Positions 9,297 through 16,621 are shown, numbered from the stretch's first letter. The stretch is 17,266 nucleotides of DNA from an uncultured Planctomycetota bacterium (GCA_902797455.1 CADBTE010000083.1:1-17266); one strand, 5' to 3'. Notes: generated by a model not told the origin, from the letters alone. Numbers and translations are program-made.

Positions 9297-12200
9297 ATGC
9301 ACAGCCAAAGACAGTCTCCCCCTCGACATCAGACGACCTCCGGGCCTTACCGCGCGGTGGTCGCATTGGGGCTGTTTTTCGCGTGTTTAGCGTTTTCGCT
9401 GTGTTTTCTCCCCGCTCAAACGGCTGAGACCCCCACCCCAAACACGGATCGTTTGGAAGAGCCCGCCCGAATCTTCATCCCCTACGACGAGCAGTTTCAG
9501 GCAGTTCGTGACGGTTACGTCTGGGTCCCCGAGTCGTTTCACCACCGTCTCTTTGATCAGATTCGCGGCCAGAACAGCGATACCGACGGCTGGCAGCTGA
9601 CCGAGGCGTTCTACGAGGGGAGCGTCAACTACGATTCGTTCACTCAGACCTGCTCCTTGTTTCACTTAAACGCGGTCTACACGGTGATCCTCGATACACC
9701 GCGCACGACGATCCGGCTGCCGATGATGTCGCTCCCCCCCGACGGAAAATTCCTCTTCGATCGGGAGCCGATCTTCCCGATCCTTCGCGAGAATGAGGTT
9801 CTCTTCGAGATCGAGCATTCCTCACCGGGCAAACATCGTCTGGAGTTTTCTCTTATGCCTCCGGTTCTCAATACCGGCGGCGGGAACTTGAGCGAAAACG
9901 ACCCGGGCGGCGCGTCTGAGGCCATTGGGGGAGAGATCACGATCCCGCGGATCCCCAGTTCCCGTCTGTTGCTTCACCTCCCTCCCGACGCGCCGCCGAT
10001 TCGTGTCAACGGCGCGCTCGGGACGACCGAAATGGGAGCCGATACCCTCCTGGTCCAGCTCGGCGCGGTCGATCGGATCACCATCGAGCGGGGAGAAGAA
10101 CCGGGACGGGTCGGCCACGCGACGATCGAGGCGGAGCAGCTCTTCATCCTCCGGGCGCGTTCGACCCAGGCCTCGCTCTCGGCGCGGTTCCGTTTTCGTA
10201 TCACCGGAGGAAAGATCCAGTCTCTGGCGTTTGAGAACGACTCGCGGTTTTTCCTTTCGCAATGCTCGTGCGAGGAAGCCGAGCTCTCGCCGACGGTTCA
10301 GCGCGCGGGGCAGCAGTCCGATCAGTTCCGTGTCACCTTTAAAAAGCCGGTCTCCGGCCTGATCACCCTTCGAGTCGACTATGTGATCCGGGATTTCTCC
10401 GGAATCGGGCGGATTCGACTCCCCAAGATCAACGCCGTTCAGGCAAAGATCACACGCTCCTGGCTGGCGCTGTACGAAGGGCCGACCGTCGAGTTTGTCC
10501 ACCTTCCCCCCGGGGACGTGACCCCCGCGGCGTTTCAAAACCTTTGGAGCAGCGAAGATCCCCCTCTGGCGGTCTATGACATCATCGCCGCGCGCCCCAA
10601 CTGGGTGGTCTCGATTCGGCAGAGAGAGACATCCTTCTGTGTTAGCCAGCATATGAACCTGGCGGTCGAACCGGCTTGGACCAAGATCAGCTGCACCGCC
10701 GACATCTCCACCGAGGGGGAACTGTTCCGCCTTCCGCTGGCGGTCCCGGAGAACCTGACGATCGACTCGGTTTCGGTCCTCGGTGAACGGGGGGAATCCC
10801 CCGATGTTTCGGTCAGACGGGCCGGCAGCCGGGTCTATTTGGCATTCCGCAATCCCATTCAAGGGAATTACACCGTCGATATCGACGGCCGCCTTCCCAC
10901 CGCTATCGACCAAACCGAAAAGTTCCCGACGGTGAGCTTTCTGGAGGGGGATCAGACACAGTTTGCACTGAATATCTACCGCTCTGCGGAGGTTCTCGTG
11001 CGACTCGAGGGGGAGCTTCCCGCCAATTCCCCTCCGGCCACCGGCCCACAGCAGACCGGCGGCCAGTCGGGGGAGCCACCCGAGGGAATGATCTTCGTTA
11101 TGGGGTCGGCCGCCCCCAGCGCCGAATTCCTGTCGGACCTTTCGCTTGTGGTTCAGCGGAACCTCGCCGATTTCACCTGCCAGACACGGCAGATTCTTTA
11201 TAATCATCCCTCAGGCGATTGGGGACTGTTCTGCGACTTCGCGATCGAAGCACAAAGCGGCGCGATCGATCATTTTGACGTCGATCTTGATGAATACTGC
11301 GGGAGCGATCTGGTGATCGAACCGGATATCCCTCGGAAGGTCACCCCGATGGAGAAAGGGATTCGCGTCACCTTAACCCCCCGTGAACCGATCACCAAGA
11401 CATTCTCCTTTCGGCTTCGCACACCGGTCCGCTATCCGACGGAGGCGATCCGCCTTCCCTCGGTCAAGCTGGCCTCCCCATCACCCCCGGAGGATAAATT
11501 CCGCGCGACGGTCTACCTTCCCATCGCCGACGCGATGAAGCAGATCGGATATCGGTGGAATCACAGCCATTTGCACCGGCTCGACGGTCTCAATCGAACC
11601 GAGGGAGAACCGGGCGGCCCTGCCTCGGATCGTTCCGGCGCCATTTCGGCGCTGGCGGCTGCGGCATTCCCCGCAGCGGACCGAGAAGCGATGCGGGAGA
11701 TAGAGGAATTCCCCCCCATCATCACTCAGCTGTGTGGTCTGACTCAGAATGATTTCTACGTTTATGAGTCGACCGGCTCCACCTATCAGGCCACCCTTTC
11801 GGTGGGGAGAAAGACGGCCGCGGTCATCGTGAACGAATCGGTCTTTTTCGTCCGTTCCAACGGAGAAATCTACGGCCGCACGTCGCTCGAGCTTCGCACC
11901 GGCGTTTCCGAGACCTACGAACTTCGCACGGCGCAGCACGCGTCGATTCTTAAACTGACACTCGATTCGACCCCGGTCACCCCGCGGCCGATCGCGCCTG
12001 GGCGCTGGCAGCTGACGATCCCCCCGGGAAACAATATCAATCATCTGGAGGTGCTCTTCCTGATCCCTCCCGATCAGTCGATGCGGATCTGGAGCAGCCG
12101 CAGTCACTACGCGCGCTTGGACCTGGTCCCGGCGACCTTTGAGAAAATCCCCACGGCCCGTTCCTTTTGGACCGTGGTCTTCGAGTCCCACACCGCGGCC

Positions 12201-13001
12201 GATTCGGCTGTCTGCAATATCTCTCAGATCGCCTCCGACGCGACCGCCAATACCCCGCTGCCTCAGACCGCGCCCCCTCGGGACGAGAATGCCTACCTGC
12301 CGCTGAACAGCCCCTGGAAACAGCCGGTATTCCAATCGGACGCGTTCGCGATTCTCTCGCGCTTCGCTCTGGAGAGAATGCGCGGCCAGCTCGATCTGCT
12401 CGAGACAGCGTCGGCGGAATTGTCGCCCGACGCTCCCCAGACCCGTCTGTGGCTCGCCAGGTGGCTGATGAACTGGGATGAATGCTGTCGTTCGGCCCGT
12501 TCACAGATATCTTCCCAGAGAGCTCCCCATTTGTTTAGCAGCGCGCAAATCAAGGCGATCTACGAGTCGATCGCTCCAGACGGCAGTTCCGGGTCGTGGG
12601 ATTCGGAAAACAGCGCTTCGCCGTCAGGCGACGACTTCCGCGAAAAACGAAAGATCGTGTCCCTGCCGCTGCGCGAGGTCACCGAGCAGGACTACCTGGC
12701 GCTGATCGAACGGTACCGGAAACTTCTGACCGACACCGGACTGCTGGAATTGGCCGAGTCGATTCCCCGCGGCGAGACCACGTCCCCTCTGTCGCTGTGG
12801 CAGATCAACCATACCGCGGCGAATAATCAATTCCTCTTTGGGATGACCGATAAGAATATCCGTTCGATCACCATCTACCGCTATAACGTTGTCTTCCAGA
12901 AGGCGTTTCGGAAGATGCTTCTGTCGGCCGCGCTGTTCCTCGGGACGCTGTTCTTCTTGATCCTCTATCTGAGGGTTCGTTCGTCCGGAAAGAGATATTG
13001 A
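9297..13001 (+). CDS. Giant exported membrane-anchored protein 3 (1234 aa), function unknown
   Basis: Last gene of the operon, 27 bases after the second, with AGGA at 9281-9284 ahead of ATG 9297. A signal peptide is visible: a His/Arg/Gln-rich n-region of about 19 residues, a hydrophobic core at 20-39, and an AQTA cleavage site near 43. There is no convincing lipobox. Residues about 56-90 hold the shared signature (RIFIPYDEQF ... VWVPESFHHRLFD). Next come SSRLLLHLPPD near 223-233, LGAVDRITIERG near 255-266, FRFRITGGKIQSLAF near 299-313, and an LFRLPLAVPENL module near 476-533. Residues about 1010-1190 look more helical. A single membrane helix (about 1207-1225) and a basic tail of only 9 residues end the protein. 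It is predicted to be an exported protein anchored at its C-terminus. The molecular role is unknown. Confidence 0.9.
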   Translation: MHSQRQSPPRHQTTSGPYRAVVALGLFFACLAFSLCFLPAQTAETPTPNTDRLEEPARIFIPYDEQFQAVRDGYVWVPESFHHRLFDQIRGQNSDTDGWQLTEAFYEGSVNYDSFTQTCSLFHLNAVYTVILDTPRTTIRLPMMSLPPDGKFLFDREPIFPILRENEVLFEIEHSSPGKHRLEFSLMPPVLNTGGGNLSENDPGGASEAIGGEITIPRIPSSRLLLHLPPDAPPIRVNGALGTTEMGADTLLVQLGAVDRITIERGEEPGRVGHATIEAEQLFILRARSTQASLSARFRFRITGGKIQSLAFENDSRFFLSQCSCEEAELSPTVQRAGQQSDQFRVTFKKPVSGLITLRVDYVIRDFSGIGRIRLPKINAVQAKITRSWLALYEGPTVEFVHLPPGDVTPAAFQNLWSSEDPPLAVYDIIAARPNWVVSIRQRETSFCVSQHMNLAVEPAWTKISCTADISTEGELFRLPLAVPENLTIDSVSVLGERGESPDVSVRRAGSRVYLAFRNPIQGNYTVDIDGRLPTAIDQTEKFPTVSFLEGDQTQFALNIYRSAEVLVRLEGELPANSPPATGPQQTGGQSGEPPEGMIFVMGSAAPSAEFLSDLSLVVQRNLADFTCQTRQILYNHPSGDWGLFCDFAIEAQSGAIDHFDVDLDEYCGSDLVIEPDIPRKVTPMEKGIRVTLTPREPITKTFSFRLRTPVRYPTEAIRLPSVKLASPSPPEDKFRATVYLPIADAMKQIGYRWNHSHLHRLDGLNRTEGEPGGPASDRSGAISALAAAAFPAADREAMREIEEFPPIITQLCGLTQNDFYVYESTGSTYQATLSVGRKTAAVIVNESVFFVRSNGEIYGRTSLELRTGVSETYELRTAQHASILKLTLDSTPVTPRPIAPGRWQLTIPPGNNINHLEVLFLIPPDQSMRIWSSRSHYARLDLVPATFEKIPTARSFWTVVFESHTAADSAVCNISQIASDATANTPLPQTAPPRDENAYLPLNSPWKQPVFQSDAFAILSRFALERMRGQLDLLETASAELSPDAPQTRLWLARWLMNWDECCRSARSQISSQRAPHLFSSAQIKAIYESIAPDGSSGSWDSENSASPSGDDFREKRKIVSLPLREVTEQDYLALIERYRKLLTDTGLLELAESIPRGETTSPLSLWQINHTAANNQFLFGMTDKNIRSITIYRYNVVFQKAFRKMLLSAALFLGTLFFLILYLRVRSSGKRY

Positions 13002-13036
13002 ACCTTCCGCGCTGCCGCAAATATCGAACCAAACGA

Positions 13037-13087
13037 AAAGACATCCTGCTTCAGGCAGGCGAAGCCGCCTTAAAACAGGATGTCTTT
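13037..13087. terminator. Long hairpin, probable bidirectional terminator between convergent genes
   Basis: AAAGACATCCTG (13037-13048) pairs perfectly with CAGGATGTCTTT (13076-13087). Inside it a second stem (AGGC-A-GGC / GCC-GCCT around a GAA loop) can form with one bulged A. On the plus strand only a short T run ends the stem; on the minus strand TCTTTTCGTTT follows. It lies 35 bases past the third giant gene and 26 bases past the end of the convergent minus-strand gene, so it can end both transcripts. Confidence 0.8.
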
Positions 13088-13113
13088 GACATATGCGGAC
13101 GCAATCGGCCCAT

Positions 13114-14580
13114 TTAACGCTCGTCCGGCTCTCTAACCCGGCTTTTTTCCTCTGGACGGCGGGCCGCCCACGAGTCGTACCACGGCATCTTGCAGAATTC
13201 CGGGTGGAAAATATAGACCGGAACCCCGATCCCCCAAATCTTCCGATGGATTTTCTCCCGCTGCGCCCAGAACCGATCGACCAAAGCCAGCCGCTCCTCG
13301 GTCCAGTCGTCTCCGGAAGAGAGTATCTCCCGGTTGATCTCGTAGAGCTTCTGACGCTCCACCCACTGCCAAAGCCGCCAGTTGTCTCGGCTTTGATTCG
13401 GGGTCTTCTCCATCAGCTGGGCTAAAACCGCGCCGGAGGCGCTCGTATCCACATCGAGCGGATTTTCCCACTGAACGAGCCACTCTCCCCACTGTCGCGA
13501 GGTCTCCTCATCGGTACCGAACCACCGAGCCGCGTAATCGACCGCGATCTTTTCGTAGGAATCGTACTTTCCGCTGGCCAGTCCGCAGACGATCGCTTTG
13601 TTTAAGTCGTCGTAAACCCCTTCGGAATAACAAACGATCCGATCGGCCCCCGCCTCGCGCAGGTTATGGAGAGTCGTCTTGATTCGGTTTCCCGCCACCA
13701 CCGGCCCGAACTGACCGTATTCGTCCGGCTGATCGCTTCGGGAATAACCGATGTGGACAAACGCCCCTCGCTTCGTCCCTTTGGGAAGGCGGACATCGGC
13801 AGGTCCTGTCGCGCCGTAAGGAATGTGGAGAAAGCATGTATCGATCATCCCCGGGGCGTTTTCATCGACCCAGTCGGCCACGATTTCATGCTCTTCGGGC
13901 TTCCACCACCAACCGACCAGATTGCATTTCAAGTCGGGGAAATACTTTTTTCCGACCTCATAGATATCCCGCACCAAGATGATAAAGGTTCGAATCCAGG
14001 GCTGGCATTTCTCACAGGCGCACCCTCCCCAATCATAGGCGAAAAAGGAAATCGTGCCCAGCGTCGTCCCGTCTCGCGCTAAATCGGAAAACAGGCGGTC
14101 GTAATTGTTTAAGAGGGTTTGACGGGCCTGGGGAATCGACGGACAAATGAGCTGCTTGCCGATGATCCGCTCCCCGGCGGCCGCCTTCCACTCTGTCCGG
14201 CATTGGTCGTAATAGGTCCAGTTCGGGGTGATAATCAATCCGGTCTTGAGTCCCATCTCCTGGGCCAGACGATAGTGCATCCGGACATTCTGCCACAGGA
14301 CCGTGCTGAAAGCGTTGAGCTTATTGGTCGCCAGATCGGCGCAGCACTCCATATCGAACCACTCGGAATACCACTGACAGCCGTACTCTTTCAGGGGAGA
14401 GATCGCGTCGCGCATCTCGTTCTCGTAGAAAACCTCGTAGGTATTCCCGAAATGGCTCGGGCAGTACATATCGATATGCTCAAACGCTTTAGGCTCCTGC
14501 GCGAAGAGCGAAGAGAAACCGACAACACACCATACGGATGGGATGAACCAGGAAACGGCGAAAGAAAGGTTCTTCATCAT
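13114..14580 (-). CDS. Secreted TIM-barrel / glycoside-hydrolase-like protein with CxCxxC motif
   Basis: The product has 488 residues. The start is a tandem ATG (14580 and 14577) behind a weak AAGAAG; the second ATG has the better spacing. Residues 1-28 form a signal peptide ending in a FAQ|EP-type site, so the protein is exported. Alternating strand-like and amphipathic segments, many Trp and Tyr, and blocks such as LGTISFFAYDWGG followed by CACEKC (Cys at about 187, 189 and 192), then NLVGWWWKPEEHE and later RIVCYSEGVYDDL, resemble the (beta/alpha)8 barrel of glycosidase-like families, including proteins with a DUF4838-type CxCxxC loop. That comparison is from memory and is not a firm assignment. 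Candidate acidic catalytic residues are present, but none can be named with confidence. The gene follows flhB by 90 bases, has its own candidate promoter, and converges on the giant-protein operon. A link to flagella is unlikely. Confidence 0.7.
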   Translation of the reverse strand: MMKNLSFAVSWFIPSVWCVVGFSSLFAQEPKAFEHIDMYCPSHFGNTYEVFYENEMRDAISPLKEYGCQWYSEWFDMECCADLATNKLNAFSTVLWQNVRMHYRLAQEMGLKTGLIITPNWTYYDQCRTEWKAAAGERIIGKQLICPSIPQARQTLLNNYDRLFSDLARDGTTLGTISFFAYDWGGCACEKCQPWIRTFIILVRDIYEVGKKYFPDLKCNLVGWWWKPEEHEIVADWVDENAPGMIDTCFLHIPYGATGPADVRLPKGTKRGAFVHIGYSRSDQPDEYGQFGPVVAGNRIKTTLHNLREAGADRIVCYSEGVYDDLNKAIVCGLASGKYDSYEKIAVDYAARWFGTDEETSRQWGEWLVQWENPLDVDTSASGAVLAQLMEKTPNQSRDNWRLWQWVERQKLYEINREILSSGDDWTEERLALVDRFWAQREKIHRKIWGIGVPVYIFHPEFCKMPWYDSWAARRPEEKSRVREPDER

Positions 14581-14590
14581 AGTCTTCTTA

Positions 14591-14622
14591 GGTACTTTTC
14601 GGTGAACGGATCGTTAAGTACC
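14591..14622. promoter_or_regulatory. Operator-like inverted repeat in the leader of the secreted-protein gene
   Basis: GGTACTT at 14591-14597 and AAGTACC at 14616-14622 are a perfect 7-bp inverted repeat with an 18-base spacer. It sits just downstream of the candidate -10 element and ends 11 bases before the start codon at 14580. It could be a repressor site at the transcription start or a hairpin in the leader RNA. Confidence 0.4.
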
Positions 14623-14625
14623 GCT

Positions 14626-14654
14626 ATGATAACCGAGGCCCCAGGCGCGCGCAA
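14626..14654 (-). promoter_or_regulatory. Candidate promoter of the secreted-protein gene
   Basis: On the minus strand, TTGCGC (14654-14649) is followed after 17 bases by TATCAT (14631-14626). The -10 element matches five of six consensus bases; the -35 element only its TTG. It lies in the gap after flhB and implies that this gene need not be read from the flagellar operon. Confidence 0.4.
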
Positions 14655-14670
14655 GAATAACACCTCCATC

Positions 14671-15408
14671 TCACCTGCGCGAACGGGATGCTCTCAACAG
14701 ATCGTTGCGAACAGCCTTGACCTCCGGTTTCCCCTCGGCCTCGCGCTGCTCTTGGCGAATCTCTTCCGGGGTCATCATCATCGAGCGATTCCATCGCCAG
14801 CGCCGATAGAGGAGGTCCCCGCCGGCCAAAATCAAGAGCCCCACCCCGAGACGGAAGCTTGTCCGCTGGAGCGAGGCGGTCAATATCCGCGCGGCGGCGG
14901 TTTCGCTTTCCGGGATCGTTAGGTCCCGGGCGCTGCGGCACACCAGCCACCAGACCACGGCGATACAGATCAGCGCGTTGAACAAAAGCCATGTCCCGTC
15001 GGCCGAAAAGATCCTTTTCCAGCCCTCCGTGGAGGCCAGCCGCGAGGGATCGGGGAGCGGCTTTTTGGGGAGAAAGAGCCAGCCGCGCTGAATCACAGCG
15101 CAGATAAAAGGAACCGCGGCGATACAGAAGAAGAGCTTCCAAAGCGGGGCGGTGAACTCCTCGCAAAGCCGCGACGCCGAGGTGAAAAATAAGTTCTCGG
15201 CGGACATATGCTCAAACTCTCCCCAGCAGCCGGCCGCCAGCGGCACGATCCGATCGACCAAGCCGGAACAGCCGGAAAAAAAGATCAGCGCCATCGCCAA
15301 AAAGAGAATCGAAGAGGTCAGCTGCCGGCTGTACGGGACATTTCCCTCCTCGCGGGCCCGCTGTATCTTCTTAGGCGTCGGTTTCTCGGTGCGATTCTCT
15401 GCGGCCAA
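14671..15408 (-). CDS. flhB: FlhB, flagellar export gate protein, lacking the C-terminal autocleavage domain
   Basis: The product has 245 residues. The conserved N-terminal motif TEKPTPKKIQRAREEGNVPYS (residues 7-27), four membrane segments (about 31-52, 88-108, 142-160 and 181-200), and the linker DLLYRRW ... MTPEEIRQEQREAEGKPEVK identify FlhB, which controls substrate switching in the flagellar type III export gate. FlhB is normally about 350-380 residues, with a cytoplasmic domain that self-cleaves at NPTH (residues 269-272 in Salmonella). Here a TGA ends the protein about 20 residues after the EGKPEVK helix, before NPTH. No NPTH is encoded in any frame of the 90 bases that follow. The start is TTG, the only start codon between an in-frame TGA and the conserved motif. 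An out-of-frame ATG lies 37 bases upstream. The gene may be degraded, split, or truly short; identity as FlhB is secure. Confidence 0.85.
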   Translation of the reverse strand: MAAENRTEKPTPKKIQRAREEGNVPYSRQLTSSILFLAMALIFFSGCSGLVDRIVPLAAGCWGEFEHMSAENLFFTSASRLCEEFTAPLWKLFFCIAAVPFICAVIQRGWLFLPKKPLPDPSRLASTEGWKRIFSADGTWLLFNALICIAVVWWLVCRSARDLTIPESETAAARILTASLQRTSFRLGVGLLILAGGDLLYRRWRWNRSMMMTPEEIRQEQREAEGKPEVKAVRNDLLRASRSRR

Positions 15409-15445
15409 ACTTTTGTTCTCTTTCTTCCTCTTCCTTGGTCATCAT
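15371..15445 (-). other. Out-of-frame 24-codon reading frame overlapping the flhB start
   Basis: A tandem ATG at 15445 and 15442 opens a 24-codon frame reading MMTKEEEEREQKF before leaving the flhB frame and stopping at 15371-15373. Its acidic start resembles a usual FlhB N-terminus, and removing one base in the AAAAGTTT run near 15407-15414 would join it in frame to TEKPTPKK. It may be the true 5' end of flhB separated by a frameshift (mutation or sequence error), or simply untranslated leader. It has no clear ribosome binding site. Confidence 0.4.
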
Positions 15446-15477
15446 CGGGAATGAGCCCGCGGGACATCCCAGGCCCT

Positions 15478-16266
15478 TTAGCCGCCGCCGAAGAGGCGCA
15501 ATATCTCGAAGGACTGGGCAATCTTTTGACCAAACAGGGTAAAGACCGAGGCGATCACCAGACTCATCAGCGCCAGCGACAGGAGGGTATTGGCCGAAAA
15601 ACCGATCGGCATCATCCCCAGCTGGGGGATCGACCGGGCCAAAAGTCCAGCCGCCAGCCAGACGGTGAAAGAGGTCAAAATCAACGGAAAGGCAAGCCGC
15701 AGCGCCAGCCCCAGCGCCAAGGTGACCGACGCGCTTAATAGATCGACTACCTTCTCAAGCGTCGGAGGCGTCCCAAGCGCGGTGACACGAAAACTATCGA
15801 TCAGGCCGCCTACTAACTGCGACATCCCTCCACAGAGAAAAAAAATGACGATCCCAAGGAGTGTCAAAAGGGTAATCAAAGCGGGAGTCTCCTCCACCGG
15901 CGAGTTGAAGGCCGCCGCGGCCGACCATCCTCCCAGTCGAGTGGCAAGCTCGCCTAAAAGGGTGAGCGCGCTGAAGATCAGCGCGATCCCGACCCCCGCC
16001 GCCAAACCGATAAGGAATTCCATCACCGCGGTGAGAACAAGAGGACTTTCGGGCTTGGGAGAAACGGTTCCCGAAACCATCGGAAAAACCAAAACGGTCA
16101 AGACCAGCGCCAGGGCAAAACGAACCCGGCGCGGGACGTACCGACGCGAAAAGATCGGAATCGGCAGAAGCAATCCCGTAATACGGAGGAAGACCATCAC
16201 AAAGACGGCCCAGCGTGCCACAAGGAAGGCCTCTATCATCTGCGGATTGATCGACTGGGGAAGCAC
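15478..16266 (-). CDS. fliR: FliR, flagellar export gate protein
   Basis: The product has 262 residues, the usual length for FliR. It is very hydrophobic with about six membrane segments and the typical N-terminal pattern (a FLRITGLLLPIPIFSRR-like segment near residues 26-42), followed by GLAAGVGIALIF near 88-99. The C-terminal half carries a conserved ARSIPQLGMMPIGF block near 212-225. FliR assembles with FliP and FliQ into the FliP5Q4R1 core of the export gate. It starts with GTG at 16266, 10 bases after fliQ, and its GAGGA ribosome site (16274-16278) overlaps the fliQ stop, which points to translational coupling. A 69-base gap separates it from flhB. Confidence 0.93.
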   Translation of the reverse strand: MLPQSINPQMIEAFLVARWAVFVMVFLRITGLLLPIPIFSRRYVPRRVRFALALVLTVLVFPMVSGTVSPKPESPLVLTAVMEFLIGLAAGVGIALIFSALTLLGELATRLGGWSAAAAFNSPVEETPALITLLTLLGIVIFFLCGGMSQLVGGLIDSFRVTALGTPPTLEKVVDLLSASVTLALGLALRLAFPLILTSFTVWLAAGLLARSIPQLGMMPIGFSANTLLSLALMSLVIASVFTLFGQKIAQSFEILRLFGGG

Positions 16267-16276
16267 CGGCAGTTCC

Positions 16277-16555
16277 TCACATCAGCATCCCGATGTTTTC
16301 GGGAATCCGCTCAAACAGCGCGCGGGTGTACTCGACGATCCGTCCGGTCATCCAAGGCAAAAGCCAAACGAGAATCACGGCACCGGCGATCAGTTTGACG
16401 ACGACCGAGAGGGTCTGTTCCTGAACCTGCGTCATCGTCTGGAAGAGCCCCACAAGGAGCGAAATCACCAACAAAGACAGGAGTATCGGCAACCCCAACT
16501 GGGTAGCCAATACCAAGGCCTGCCGGGCAAGTTCAATGGCGGTTGACAGCTCCAT
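16277..16555 (-). CDS. fliQ: FliQ, flagellar export gate protein
   Basis: The product has 92 residues with two membrane helices (about 16-37 and 52-72), and the family hallmark TQVQEQTLSVVVKL lies between them. Length and motif are normal for FliQ, which packs around FliP and FliR in the export gate. ATG 16555 has an excellent ribosome site, AGGAGA at 16562-16567, six bases upstream. It follows fliP after 66 bases and precedes fliR by 10. Confidence 0.95.
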   Translation of the reverse strand: MELSTAIELARQALVLATQLGLPILLSLLVISLLVGLFQTMTQVQEQTLSVVVKLIAGAVILVWLLPWMTGRIVEYTRALFERIPENIGMLM

Positions 16556-16561
16556 CGCTGT

Positions 16562-16567
16562 TCTCCT
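16562..16567 (-). promoter_or_regulatory. Ribosome binding site of fliQ
   Basis: AGGAGA on the minus strand, six bases before the ATG; it fixes the fliQ start. Confidence 0.85.
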
Positions 16568-16580
16568 GCGGATGAAACGC

Positions 16581-16605
16581 TTTCTTAGATATGATTTCTT
16601 AGATA
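16581..16605. repeat. 11-bp direct repeat in the fliP-fliQ gap
   Basis: TTTCTTAGATA occurs at 16581-16591 and again at 16595-16605, a 14-base period. It lies between the fliP stop and the fliQ ribosome site, the only AT-rich patch in this operon. Function unknown; it may be chance. Confidence 0.5.
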
Positions 16606-16621
16606 ACTATTCCCGGATCAC

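Noticed and set aside
9297..9430. Giant protein 3 as a lipoprotein (Cys residues in the hydrophobic core)
   Set aside because: The residues before the Cys do not fit a lipobox, and a standard cleavage site (AQTA) follows the core.
9822..11207. Long antisense reading frame (461 codons) opposite giant gene 3
   Set aside because: It lies wholly inside a well-supported coding gene, has an Arg/Gly/Asp-rich composition typical of GC-rich shadow frames, and shows no domain or ribosome site.
14119..14922. Plus-strand frame opposite the secreted-protein gene and the flhB end
   Set aside because: It spans two real minus-strand genes and their gap, has no recognisable product, and is explained by GC-rich third positions.
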